The notes under the pieces are model-generated. The model saw only the letters and a list, made by a program, of their open reading frames with translations. It was not told the origin of the DNA and ran no database searches. DNA of 64,000 bases from positions 62,340,549 to 62,404,548 of the forward strand of contig NC_080672.1 in assembly GCF_030247195.1 (NCBI RefSeq), given 5' to 3'. Numbering within the stretch: position 1 is the first letter of the stretch; each line of letters begins with the position of its first letter. The translations under genes were made by a program, and so were the position numbers. Source of the stretch: Topomyia yanbarensis (Eukaryota; Arthropoda; Insecta; Diptera; Culicidae). Positions 24,094 through 35,850 of the stretch are shown here, piece by piece.

Positions 24094-24985
24094 ATGAATA
24101 AAATGAATAAAATTAATAAACCGAATTAAATAAATAAAATGAAGAAAATGAAAAACACAAAACAAAATCATAAATTGTATAAACTGAACAATCTAAATAA
24201 AATAAATAAATTGAAAAAATAGTGATAGATAAAAGGAGTAATGGAATAAATTTATTAATACAATGAATAAAAATAATAAAATGAGCAAAACGAATTAAAA
24301 AATAGGTAGAAAAAATTCGACGAATATGAAAAAATTGATAAAACAAATAAAACGAATAAAAGAATAAAATGAATAAAATGATTACAGCAAATAAAACGAT
24401 TAAGCGCATAAAATGCATAAAATGAATAAAACGATGACAACTAATGGGACATATAAAGCAAATGAAGCGAATGAAACAATTAAAACGAATAAAACGAATA
24501 AACAAATAAAACGAATAAAACTAATTTAATGAATAAAATGATTAAAACGAATAAATCGAGTAAAACGAATAGAGCAGAAAAAACGAATAAAGCGAATAGT
24601 GCGAATAAAACTAATAAATCGAATGAGATTAATGAAGTACATAAAATGCAAAAATTCCTCAAGTACATTATTTGAATCAAATTATCAAAATGACTAAAGC
24701 GATAAACAAAATGAACAAGATGAAAAAAATGAACAACATGAACAAAATAAAGAAAATAAACTAAATTAGGAAATTAGTAAATGAACAAAATTACAAAAAA
24801 ACACAAAATCAACAAAAGTAACATAATTAACAAAATAAACTAAATCTCCTAAATCAACTAAATGAGCAAAATGGGTGAAATGAGCAAAATGAACAAAACT
24901 ATTGTTTATTTTCAATTGAGCAAAATAAAAAACTTGACCAAAATAACCAAATTAACAAAATCAAAAATTTTGATAATATCTACAA
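24094..24985 (-). repeat. Inner degenerate flank of the right satellite arm
   Basis: AATAAAATGAATAAA-type words, the inverted counterpart of 19381-19870. Only about 100 bp around 24480-24620 carry CGAATAAAA units, in contrast to the 2.15-kb array of the complementary unit in the left arm. Confidence 0.8.
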
Positions 24986-27900
24986 AATTAGCAAAATTAA
25001 CAAAATTAAAAAAAATAACAAAATTAACAAAATTAACAAAATTAACAAAATTAACAAAATTAAAATTAACAAAATTAACAAAATTAACAAAATTAACAAA
25101 ATTAACAAAATTAACAAAATTAACAAAATTAACAAAATTAACAAAATTAACAAAATTAACAAAATTAACAAAATTAACAAAATTAACAAAATTAACAAAA
25201 TTAACAAAATTAACAAAATTTACAAAATTTACAAAATTAACAAAATTAACAAAATAAACGAAATTAACAAAATTAACAAAATTAACAAAATTAACAAAAT
25301 AAACAAAATTAACAAAATTAAAAAATTTAACAAAATTAACAAAATTAACAAAATTAACAAAATTAACAAAATTAACAAAATTAACAAAATTAACAAAATT
25401 AACAAAATAACAAAATTAACAAAATTAACAAAATTAACAAAATTAACAAAATTAACAAAATTAACAAAATTAACAAAATTAACAAAATTAACAAAATTAA
25501 CAAAATTAACAAAATTAACAAAATTAACAAAATTAACAAAATTAACAAAATTAACAAAATTAACAAAATTAACAAAATTAACAAAATTAACAAAATTAAC
25601 AAAATTAACAAAATTAACAAAATTAACAAAATTAACAAAATTAACAAAATTAACAAAATTAACAAAACTAACAAAATAAACGAAATTAACAAAATTAACA
25701 AAATTAACAAAATGAACAAAATTAACAAAATTAACAAAATTAACAAAATTAACAAAATTATCAAAAATAACAAAATTAACAAAATTAGCAAAATTAACAA
25801 AATTAACAAAATAACAAACTTAACAAAAAAACAAAATTAACAAAATTAACAAAAATAACAAAATTAACAAAATTCACAAAATTAACAAAATTCACAAAAT
25901 TAACAAAATTCACAAAATTAACAAAATTAAAATTAACAAAATTAACAAAATTAACAAAATTAACAAAATTAACAAAATTAACAAAATTAACAAAATTAAC
26001 AAAATTAACAAAATTAACAAAATAACAAAATTAACAAAATTAACAAAATTAACAAAATAACAAAATAACAAAATTAACAAAATTAACAAAACTAACAAAA
26101 TTAACAAAATTAACAAAATTAACAAAATTAAAAATTAACAAAATTAACAAAATTAACAAAATTAACAAAATTAACAAAATTAACAAAAATTCACAAAATT
26201 CACAAAATTCACAAAATTAACAAAATTAACAAAATTAACAAAATTAACAAAATTAACAAAATTAACAAAATTAACAAAATTAACAAAATTAACAAAATTA
26301 ACAAAATTAACAAAATTAACAAAATTAACAAAATTAACAAAATTAACAAAATTAACAAAATTAACAAAATTAACAAAATTAACAAAATTAACAAAATTAA
26401 CAAAACTAACAAAATAAACGAAATTAACAAAATTAACAAAATTAACAAAATTAACAAAATTAACAAAATTAACAAAATTAACAAAATTAACAAAATGAAC
26501 AAAATTAACAAAATTAACAAAATTAACAAAATTAACAAAATTAACAAAATTATCAAAAATAACAAAATTAGCAAAATTTACAAAATTAACAAAATTAACA
26601 AAATAACAAACTTAACAAAAAAAACAAAATTAACAAAATAACAAACTTAACAAAAAAAACAAAATTATCAAAATTAACAAAAATAACAAAATTAACAAAA
26701 TTAAAATTAACAAAATTAACAAAATTAACAAAATTAACAAAATAACAAAATTAACAAAATTAACAAAATTAACAAAATTAACAAAATAACAAACTTAACA
26801 AAAAAAACAAAATTAACAAAATTAACAAAATAACAAACTTAACAAAAAAAAACAAAATTAACAAAATTTAAAAAAATAACAAAATTAACAAAATTAACAA
26901 AATTAAAATTAACAAAATTAACAAAATTAACAAAATTAACAAAATTAACAAAATTAACAAAATAACAAAATTAACAAAATAACAAAATAACAAAATAACA
27001 AAATTAACAAAATTAACAAAATTAACAAAATTAACAAAATTAACAAAATTAACAAAATTAACAAAATTAACAAAATTAACAAAATTAACAAAATTAACAA
27101 AATTAACAAAATTAACAAAATTAACAAAATTAACAAAATTAACAAAATTAACAAAAATTCACAAAATTCACAAAATTTACAAACTTAACAAAATTAATAA
27201 AAAAAAATAAAAATAACAAAATTACCAAAATTTACAAAATTAACAAAATTAACAAAATTAACAAAATTAACAAAATTTACAAAATTTACAAAATTTACAA
27301 AATTTACAAAATTTACAAAATTAACAAAATTAACAAAATAAACGAAATTAACAAAATTAACAAAATTAACAAAATAAACAAAATTAACAAAATTAAAAAA
27401 TTTAACAAAATTAACAAAATTAACAAAATTAACAAAATTAACAAAATTAACAAAATTAACAAAATTAACAAAATTAACAAAATTAACAAAATTAACAAAA
27501 TTAACAAAATTAACAAAATTAACAAAATTAACAAAATTAACAAAATTAACAAAATTAACAAAATTAACAAAATTAACAAAATTAACAAAATTAACAAAAT
27601 TAACAAAATAACAAAATTAACAAAATTAACAAAATTAACAAAATTAACAAAATTAACAAAATTAACAAAATTAACAAAATTAACAAAATTAACAAAATTA
27701 ACAAAATTAACAAAATTAACAAAATTAACAAAATTAACAAAATTAACAAAATTAACAAAATTAACAAAATTAACAAAATTAACAAAATTAACAAAATTAA
27801 CAAAATTAACAAAATTAACAAAATTAACAAAATTAACAAAATTAACAAAATTAACAAAATTAACAAAATTAACAAAATTAACAAAATTAACAAAATTAAC

Positions 27901-29300
27901 AAAATAAACGAAATAAACGAAATTAACAAAATTAACAAAATTAACAAAATTAACAAAATTAACAAAATTAACAAAATTAACAAAATTAACAAAATTAACA
28001 AAATTAACAAAATTAACAAAATTAACAAAATTAACAAAATTAACAAAATTAACAAAATTAACAAAATTATCAAAATTATCAAAAATAACAAAATTAACAA
28101 AATTAGCAAAATTTACAAAATTAACAAAATTAACAAAATAACAAACTTAACAAAAAAAACAAAATTAACAAAATAACAAACTTAACAAAAAAAACAAAAT
28201 TATCAAAATTAACAAAGATAACAAAATTAACAAAATTAACAAAATTCACAAAATTCACAAAATTCACAAAATTCACAAAATTAACAAAATTAACAAAATT
28301 AACAAAATTAACAAAATTAACAAAATTAACAAAATTAACAAAATTAACAAAATTAACAAAATTAACAAAATTAACAAAATTAACAAAATTAACAAAATTA
28401 ACAAAATTAACAAAATTAACAAAATTACCAAAATTAACAAAAATTAACAAAATTAACAAAATTAACAAAATTAACAAAATTAACCAAATTAACAAAATTA
28501 ACAAAATTAACAAAATTAACAAATTAACAAAATTAACAAAATTAACAAAATTAACAAAATTAACAAAATTAACAAAATTAACAAAATTAACAAAATTAAC
28601 AAAATTAGCAAAATTAACAAAATTAACAAAATTAACAAAATTAACAAAATTAACAAAATTAACAAAATTAACAAAATTAACAAAATTAACAAAATCAACA
28701 AAATTAACAAAATTAACAAAATTATCAAAAATAACAAAATTAACAAAATTAGCAAAATTAACAAAAATAACAAAAATAACAAAATTAACAAAATTAACAA
28801 AATTAGCAAAATTAACAAAATTAACAAAATTAACAAAATTAACAAAATTAACAAAATTAACAAAATTAACAAAATTAACAAAATTAACAAAATTAACAAA
28901 ATTAACAAAATTAACAATATTAACAATATTAACAAAATTAACAAAATTAACAAAATTAACAAAATTAACAAAATTAACAAAATTAACAAAATTAACAAAA
29001 TTACCAAAATTAACAAAATTAACAAAATTAACAAAATTAACAAAATTAACAAAATTAACAAAATTAACAAAATTAACAAAATTAACAAAATTACCAAAAT
29101 TAACAAAATTAACAAAATTAACAAAAATAACAAAATTAACAAAATTAACAAAATTAACAAAATTAACAAAATTAACAAAATTAACAAAACTAAAATTATC
29201 AAAATTAACAAAATAACAAAATTAACAAAATTAACAAAATTTACAAAATTAACAAAATTTACAAAATTAACAAAATTTACAAAATTAGCAAACTTAACAA
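24986..29300 (-). repeat. 9-bp satellite, unit AACAAAATT, right arm
   Basis: About 4.3 kb of the complement of the TTTTGTTAA unit. A cassette of variants (ACTAACAAAATAAACG, then TATCAAAAATAACA, AGCAAAATT, AACAAACTTAACAAAA and TTAAAATTAAC) recurs near 25665-25930, 26400-26700 and 27900-28200, with partial copies elsewhere, giving a higher-order period in the 0.7-0.8 kb range. Open frames of ILL or TKL repeats are artefacts. Confidence 0.96.
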
Positions 29301-29775
29301 ATTTAACAAAATGAATAAAATGAACGAAATTAACAAAATGAATACAGTAAAATAATTAAAATGAATGAATAGCGTGAATAAATGAACAAGGAGAATAAAA
29401 TAAATAAATTAAATTAAATGAAGAAAATAAATAAATTTATTTAAATGAATAAAGTATTAAAAATTAATATAAAGAAATGTTAAAAATACATGCAGTAAAT
29501 AAATATATCAAATTAATAAAAGCCATAAGATGATTTAAACTCAACGAAATTAGACCCATAAAGTAAATGAAATGGATAAAGTAAATAGTCCATTTCAAAT
29601 TATTTCTGCAATAAAATGGGTACAATGAATCAAAAGACTAAAATGAATAAAGTAAAAAATAATAAACAATAAATGAAAGGAATAAAATGTTTGAAATTCA
29701 TGCGTTAAATAAAAAAGATCTGATTAAAAAAAGTCATAAAGTGAGTAAAACTTAAAAAATGGAAAAAATATAATA
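29301..29775 (-). repeat. Outer degenerate flank of the right satellite arm
   Basis: AATGAATAAA-type decay from the array into unique sequence. It aligns in reverse complement with 14160-15110 through words such as AATAATTAAAATGAATGAAT and AATGAATCAAAAGACTAAAA. Confidence 0.75.
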
Positions 29776-29799
29776 TCCTGACCAACCGCTCTTTAATGA

Positions 29800-30050
29800 T
29801 ACCCAATACCCATATTGATGGTGCTTTTCACTGTTTTGTGGTTAGCGGAAGCCGCCATCATGAATTATAAAGTGGTATCAATCATAAATTTCCTTCATCT
29901 ACTGACAAACCCCTTTCAAATGATCCCTATATTGATGATGCTTTACACTGTTTTGTGGTTCCCGGAAGCAATCATCTTGGAAATCAAAAATGGCCTCAAA
30001 CATCCATTTTCGTCATCTCTTGACCAGCCCCTGAAAGCAGTATCTTTTGA
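29800..30050 (+). repeat. Two diverged units of an about 115-bp repeat
   Basis: CATATTGATGGTGCTTTTCA.. near 29811 recurs as TATATTGATGATGCTTTACA.. near 29926, each followed by CACTGTTTTGTGGTT, a CGGAAGC word and a CATC(A/T)TG word. The layout (CGGAAG, ATCTTGGAAATCAAAAATGG, TCTTGACCAGCCCC) resembles the inverse of the 116-bp units at 8930-9970, so this is probably a distant relative. Confidence 0.5.
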
Positions 30051-30580
30051 ATTGACAGGATCAATCGAAAGAGGTTGAATATCAACTGTGACTGCGAAAA
30101 AAAAACGTTGTACCATATGAGCAATGTTAAGAGAAAGATACGTGCATTTGTTATGAAACAGAATAAAATGGAAAAAAAATCAATAATATGCTTTATTTCA
30201 TTCCCTGCAACTTTGAAAACGATGATATTTTTTGTCAAACGTTTTCTTGCGATTTTATTTCGTACACCCTTAAAGGCGTCCGTTTGAAATTCTCTAGGTA
30301 CGAGGATTTCGTTAGCACAAATGAATTACCCGATCCCATAATTAATATTTTAAATATTAATCGAATTCGAATATTAATTGAATACTTACTACAATGGTAT
30401 TTTTCCTTCTTTTCAACATGAGGTGTTCATTGGAAATTTGATATTGGTTTTTTCCTTATAACAACAAACAAAACTTCGTTATCATCATTATCATTATCAC
30501 CGTGGTCGAACAATCCGAATTATTTCCAACTAGTTGGTGAAGCTGTATTATGCGCATCTCGAAACCCCGTCATTCACCTC

Positions 30581-30973
30581 TTGTGCAGAACTCCTAACTC
30601 TACCTCCCGTGGTGCCAACTGGGATATGACTTACGTTAGTGAAGACCAGATTAGTTACCGATGGGATGTTTGGTTGAATGCAAACAAGGAAGAAGAATCC
30701 TTGTTAGAGATGGCAGTGAATAGTGTCTGCCTCGGATATGTGGTGGCTGTCATATTTATAAAGCTTAATTCAGAACCATGGTGTTCCGGATCATCACCAG
30801 TACTGCGATATATTGTTGTATTTGGGTGCCTTGCTGTGTTTAAGGTCGTTATTGGGCTGGTTACATTTTTATTCATACATTCGATTCAGCGCAGTCACTC
30901 GGTTATTTTACTACCCATTTCAAGCTGGACAAGCTGTTTATCCACTCAAGCAAAACGAAGTGCGAAAGGCTAG
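30581..30973 (+). CDS. Unrecognised 130-codon ORF with two hydrophobic segments
   Basis: I do not recognise this frame. It has two hydrophobic stretches, around residues 48-62 (VCLGYVVAVIFIKL) and 77-100 (YIVVFGCLAVFKVVIGLVTF), which could be membrane segments. The opposite strand is also open for 73 codons over the same region, there is no clear start context, and the surroundings are repeat debris. It may be chance or part of an unidentified mobile element. Confidence 0.12.
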   Translation: MCRTPNSTSRGANWDMTYVSEDQISYRWDVWLNANKEEESLLEMAVNSVCLGYVVAVIFIKLNSEPWCSGSSPVLRYIVVFGCLAVFKVVIGLVTFLFIHSIQRSHSVILLPISSWTSCLSTQAKRSAKG

Positions 30974-31124
30974 TCGAGAGATGTAAAAAGGATAAGAAGT
31001 TTCCCGGCCAAATTTCTAAAGGTTGAAAGTAACCGGCTGTACGTAGCAATCCACTGCGAGATCAGAACGATCTGGCTGGTGGAAGAAACGGCTTTGGGCT
31101 GGCTGGCTGGACGGATCTAAAGTA

Positions 31125-31750
31125 AATAACTATCGTGGTAAAATTATCCTTAAGTTAATCTCCCGTGTTCTGTTTAGCAGAATGCGTCCGTTGGCTGAAT
31201 CTTTTGTCGATGAATACCAAAACGTATTTCGAAAAACGCGATTCTTGACGGACCCGATGTTTATCGTACGACGAATTCTGGAAAAAATTTGGGACTTACA
31301 ATCTGATGTGGATTTCATGGTCTCGTACGATTCAGTCAAACGTAACGCACTGTGACAGATAATGCTTGAACATGGCTTTCTGAATAAACTGATTAAACCG
31401 ATTCGTATGATGCTGGATGGGCCAAAATCTAGCGTCAAAATAGCGTTTCTACCACTCTTTTATTTATGACGACAGATGAATTGCAGCAGGACGATGCACT
31501 TTTTGATCTATTGTTCAATATAGTATTAAAAGGTTCGGTTCGAAGATCTGATGTGCAAAGGAACGGAACTGTATCTACGAGACCTCACACGATTCTTTGC
31601 TTCGGTATCGTGGGCGTTGATCATAGAGTAGTGAAAGAGGCATTTGTGTCTTGTAATAGGAAGAAGGCGACAATCGGCCTGATAAAAATTTGTCAAGATA
31701 AAATATATGATAGAGTAGAATCGGGTGAAATAGATAACGGGGTACAATAG
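31125..31750 (+). pseudogene. RTE-like non-LTR reverse transcriptase fragment
   Basis: From 31125 the frame reads NNYRGKIILKLISRVLFSRM, then RPLAESFVDEYQNVFRKTRF, TDPMFIVRRILEKIWDLQ and YDSVKRNAL, interrupted by TGA at 31353-31355 where a tryptophan codon (W in LWxIM) is expected, then IMLEHGFLNKLIKPIRMMLD. After a frameshift near 31466 it continues TTDELQQDDALFDLLFNIVL, GSVRRSDVQRNGT and GVDHRVVKEAF. These are RT blocks in correct order: NYRG, EYQ.GFR, DQIF.LRQI, YDS, SDGLKQGDALS.LLFN. The catalytic FADD box that should follow LGF is deleted (LCFGIVGVDHR). The element is dead and lacks its 5' and 3' parts. The pogo-like repeat begins where it ends. Confidence 0.85.
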
Positions 31751-32563
31751 GTATAGGCTATTATCTTTGGTATGTTATTGCAGAGGTCGCTCATGTTGCG
31801 TGAGCTGAATACACGGTAGAGACCATCGTTGACGACTGTCATTTCGGCTGTCACTGTCGATCAGCTGTATTAGTTACGGAGCCGTTTATGTTTTCGCGTG
31901 TTGTTCTGCGAAAACGCATTGTGTTCCGTCTTCAGTACAGTACATTCAACCTATGTGAAAAAAATGTCAAGTAAGTTTTTTCTTACGTAAAATTAAGGCT
32001 AAACACGAGATTCGTGTTGGTTTTTCGATATTCTTGTTTTTGAAAAAAATACGGACACAACATGAGACATACGCTTGTTGGCACGATAGGTCACTATTAT
32101 ACTGTAAATTTAAATTATGTTGACAGAAAAATTGTGCGTAATTTCGGGCAAAAAACGCCAAAATGAATTGAAGAAGACATGAAGAACGCAATTGCATCTG
32201 TTCAAGATGGCGCCAGTATTCGATCAGTCTCTAATCAATTCAAGGTTCCGTTTGAAAGATACGTACTCGTGTGAAAGAAAAGTGCTCGAAAGTGCGTCAG
32301 ATATTTCACGCGTGCTAACAATATAATAATTCAAGGTGTTGTTGAATAAGATTTTCGTAATAACATAAAAAGGGGAAACGCAATCAAAAAAGTGCTCCGA
32401 AGCGCAATAGTGATCATCGCACAGCTAAGCAACCACGCGTGTCGTAATGCACAACTTCAATTCCACACTCTGGCGACGACGAGGACACCGAAGAAGTCAT
32501 TTACAAGTACAAAACCAGGCACAGCTGTTGAAAAAACGTGTTTTTTTTCGACATTTCCTTCAA
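31738..32563 (+). mobile_element. Pogo-like DNA element remnant, copy 1 (3' truncated)
   Basis: Homologous over about 830 bp to 55455-56285 in the same orientation, starting GGGGTACAATAGGTATAG. Around 32130-32280 it encodes KIVRNFGQKTPK, a stop, then IEEDMKNAIASVQDGASIRS and VSNQFKVPF, a pipsqueak-type helix-turn-helix as in the N terminus of pogo/Tigger transposases. Later similarity (CTCCGAAGCGC..) has no sustained frame. The right terminus seen in copy 2 is absent; homology stops about 25 bp before the donor of the TMTC exon. Confidence 0.65.
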
Positions 32564-32585
32564 CCAAATCGATTCCAATACTCAC

Positions 32586-32722
32586 CGGAAGTACATCAGC
32601 GAGACGACGGTGTGAAGCAGCACGTTCACCAGATGGTAACCGGCCGGTTCGAGCCCATGCAGCAGATAGTTCCACCGGAATGTCAGCACACACAGCGGCC
32701 GGTATGATTTATGACTCTGCTC
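32586..32722 (-). CDS. Internal exon of a TMTC-family gene (ER O-mannosyltransferase with TPR repeats)
   Basis: On the minus strand a pyrimidine-rich tract ending in CAACCAG precedes GAGCAGAGTC, and the exon ends TACTTCCG before GTGAGTATTGG, so both splice sites are good. The 137-bp exon enters in phase 0 and encodes 45 residues plus two bases: EQSHKSYRPL, CVLTFRWNYLLHGLEP, AGYHLVNVLLHTVVSLMYF. The SH(K/R)SYRPL..LTFRLNY.L.GL.P.GYHL.N.LLH pattern is characteristic of TMTC1-4, in the N-terminal multi-membrane half upstream of the TPR repeats. TMTC proteins act in the endoplasmic reticulum, where they O-mannosylate cadherin-type domains. No stop or frameshift is present. I cannot say which paralogue this is, and I found no neighbouring exon, so the introns on both sides must be long. 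Confidence 0.88.
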
Positions 32723-32730
32723 CTGGTTGA

Positions 32731-34720
32731 GGTAAAAGAGAAAAAAGGATATAGAAAGGCGTCAGTTGAAGAAAAACTAAAATTAATAAATCGCTCAAGA
32801 ATAATTTATGTAATAGTGAGCGTGTGTGTAACACCTCCCCCCCATCATCTTTTGTCGATGTTTGTGTGAATGATAGTAATAAATATGCGGCAAAGTTATA
32901 AAAAGAAGCCTGTTGGTTGAGGTGAGAACGAAAAAATAATATCCTGCTTTTATGCCGCCGAACGAGATGATGTTGAGGTTAAGTTCCGTTAAGATAATTC
33001 CTATCGAAGCGGGAAAAGGCAAATGATGAGCACAGAGACTGTGATGCAGAGCAACAATAATAATCCACAAGAGAATTGCTTTTTATTACGTTCAGTCGGA
33101 TTATGATATTTCCTTTGCTATGCTGGCCTGTCTGGCAGACAGCAGCTTGCACAAAAGATCAGATCCCGCTCGGTGGCGAAACGAAGTTGAACCAACCACA
33201 ACTTCCAACCTTGGATGGGAAGCATCTTTTGTCTGAGGAAAGAAGATCGTTCCGATGGGAAATAATAATTAACTTTCGTGCCAGCTAGCAAGTCAACCCA
33301 AGACGCTGTCAACCCGGCCAAAACTGACCGACCGTGACGTCCGGACCAGTGGATGGGGATGAAATTGCGGTTTGGGACGCGTCCCATGAGGAGTGCGAAA
33401 TGAGTTGGAAAACTATTATTTTCTTCATATGATGAGGGGGGTTGGTCTGGTCTTTTGTTCACATGAGCAAATGACCATCGAAGGCACTCTCCCAGAGGAA
33501 GAATAACCGGTTTGATGAGTTTTCTATGAATTGTTATTGTTCATTTTGTTGGAAGGTAAGAGTGCGTTGGATAGGCTCTAAGGAAGACTGGATAAACGAA
33601 AAATATGTTGAAATGTCAAGCTCTGAAGCCGCCAGGCGTTGGCAAATGAAACGGGGTGAACTTTTTGCAATCAATTTTCCCCGAGAGCGAGCGAAGTCCT
33701 CGGATTAACAACAAACCATGCCGACTCGGAACAGCTAACCATTGCTCCGGCTGCGATGGGCGCGTGTCGAAAGTCATTCCCCGAAGGATAAATTTTAATT
33801 AGATTCATTACGGTTCCGAGTATCGGTTGGCAGGCGGAGAAAATTGAAAAAAAAAAACTCCCAGCAAAGAGCGATGGGATTTGGTACCTACGAGTTTCCA
33901 ACAAAATAGATTAATTATATCAGAAGAGGAAGCGAGGAGGAGGAACTAACGGATGCTCGGAAAGCACGTCCCCTCCAGACCATCGCTGCCGACCCAATGG
34001 TGTACTTATTTCCTGGCCAATTCAACCATTCGATTGAGCACCTACAAGTAACTATGACACTACCGCCACGGTCGGCTTTCGATATCGAGTGCCATTCAAT
34101 CCTGACCGGGGATGAGCCGGTCTAGAGGGAGGGAGGGGGGGGGGGGGGGGGGTGCAAGAAAATGATGGATTACTGCGGAGGAACCGCCTTTGCTCTCTAG
34201 TTAGTTGAAGTGCTCTTCCCACACAAAGTTCCTCGAGGGGATTCGAGTGTGGGGAGGGGATAAGCTATTGATTAGTCAGCAAAGTTGTTTTGTTGGCTGA
34301 GTGAAGGATCCTTCTCTCGAAGGTGGAAAGCGAGAGAAAAAAAACTACATGCCATGAATAATGCTAATTGAACACATTGACGGTACTATTGGGAATTGTG
34401 ACGGAATGAATCTTAATTCGATTAACTACAACCGAACAGATCAACAACAAGAACAGGCAAAGTTTTTGAGACGAGTCGTAACTCAGGAAATTACTTCGGA
34501 CGCATTTGTTCCCTAAACTAGGGGAAACTAACCTAACAAGACCAAAGACCACAGTCGATATGATTTGCAGTCGCTTACAGTTTATTGTTAGGTTCGAATT
34601 TTAAGGCTTCGACTCAGCATAACAAAAAGGCGCAAACTCATACCAGGTTAACCAGGAGGCGACGCAGATGTCGTAAAAATACTTGCATATAATCTTAAAC
34701 TAGGTTTGATTTTTGTATTT
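32731..34720. other. No gene recognised; G-rich tract at 34127-34152
   Basis: Presumably the intron upstream of the TMTC exon. A GGGAGGGAGGG-plus-G-run tract at 34127-34152 could form a G-quadruplex. The open frames lack motifs and splice context. Confidence 0.45.
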
Positions 34721-34721
34721 T

Positions 34722-34920
34722 GACTTGGTCTCATCAGTAACTGACTGACTGACTTGAGCATACAAAAATGTCAAACTGCTTATGTGCATGCAGATAAACG
34801 ACTGGTCTGATCGGTATCTCAAAAGAACAAACATTCAGGTTTGCCAATAGTGTAAAATGTTTGAATTTAGTGTCTAATTGACGACCAAGCCAGTCTGTCA
34901 GATACTGATGAGACGAAGTC
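34722..34920. mobile_element. 199-bp MITE-like element with 35-bp terminal inverted repeats
   Basis: The left end 34722-34756 (GACTTGGTCTCATCAGTAAC...) and the right end 34886-34920 (...GATACTGATGAGACGAAGTC) are inverted copies matching at about 30 of 35 positions. The 129-bp interior has no ORF. No convincing target-site duplication was seen, so the superfamily is unknown. Confidence 0.65.
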
Positions 34921-34949
34921 TGGAAACACAACCGTTCGGCTTCAATCTG

Positions 34950-35400
34950 TTTTCAACCACCACAATAGCTCAGTATTTTTCGATGGGCCTCTGTTTCGGT
35001 GCGTTGGGACTGGGTTCATGTCCTTGGGTACAAAGGTGACCCAGTTGGCTTCGTACCACTCCAGGACAACATTTGATTAGTGGCGCGAAGCTAGATCCGG
35101 CCAGAAGATCGTAGGGCCCTTGTGTTGCTTCAGCAGAGAAAGCAGACGCTTCTATAGACACTCCCGGAGGTAGATCTCCCCGCTTACAGTCCCGGTAGTC
35201 ACGAACGGCACACTCTGTTTGCCACATGAGCAGATCGCTTGCCAAATCATGCATTTTTTGGCAAATTTTGAAAGCTTCTGCTTCCTTACTTCCTTCGAAG
35301 CATCAAACTTGTGCTGGGCGGTGAAGAACAGTAGCTTCGGAAGCTGCTGGAAGTCCGCCTGGATGGAAGTCTACGAAAAAAGTTTCGAGTGATCAAAGTC
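34950..35400 (-). pseudogene. Decayed DD37E Tc1/mariner-type transposase, catalytic half
   Basis: Read on the minus strand: AQHKFDASKEVRKQKLSKFA, KKCMIWQAICSCGKQSVPFV, TTGTVSGEIYLRECL(stop)K, RLLSLLKQHKGPTIFWPDLA, a stop in SRH(Y), LEWYEANWVTFVPKDMNP, then after a shift NAPKQRPIEKY with a stop where W is expected. FWPD carries the second catalytic aspartate, and counting on to the E of RPIE gives 37 residues, the DD37E spacing. The N-terminal HTH and the first aspartate are not seen upstream. Stops and a frameshift make it non-functional. Confidence 0.82.
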
Positions 35401-35689
35401 ACTCCGATGATCAAAGTCACCCCGGTTTACGGTACAACTAATTTCCAGAAAAATCCTTCGGAAACCACGCTGAAATGGAAATTTTTTAGTCTATTTCAGG
35501 CAGAGCCGTTACTACAGATTGCTTAAAAATATTGAATATTGGGATTTTATATAAGTCCTGCATATATATTTGAGTTTCAGTCAGACGGCGCTGTAATAAG
35601 AGGGCAATCCAAACTCTCGTTACCGAAATATTGTTACGCATGTTCGTCTTTGTGCGTTACAGTATTAATAAATTAAATTGCCTTAAAAT

Positions 35690-35850
35690 TTTCTGATAGA
35701 TCGCCTTTAAAACGCCCACTCGACCGTTAACATAGAAACGCTTGTGCTCTTCCCGATAATACAAAAATGGGCATGCATTCGAATCATCTACGCACACATT
35801 CCTATGCGCTATCGCATACTTTAAAACACCCCGAACATCAAGTCAATATG
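35690..35850 (-). repeat. CGCGA-rich dispersed repeat, short diverged copy
   Basis: Contains AACGCCCACTCGACCGTTAA followed by CATAGAAACGCTTGTGC and TTCCCGATAAT, the inverse of the ATTATCGCGAAGGG..AAGCGTTTCTATG stretch near 20732. A second copy with the same CGCCCACTCGA word is at 36455-36560. Confidence 0.5.

Noticed and set aside
34886..34920. CTGATGAG word as a hammerhead ribozyme
   Set aside because: CTGATGAG is followed directly by ACGAAG without room for stem II and without a GAAA strand, and the word is part of a MITE terminal repeat.
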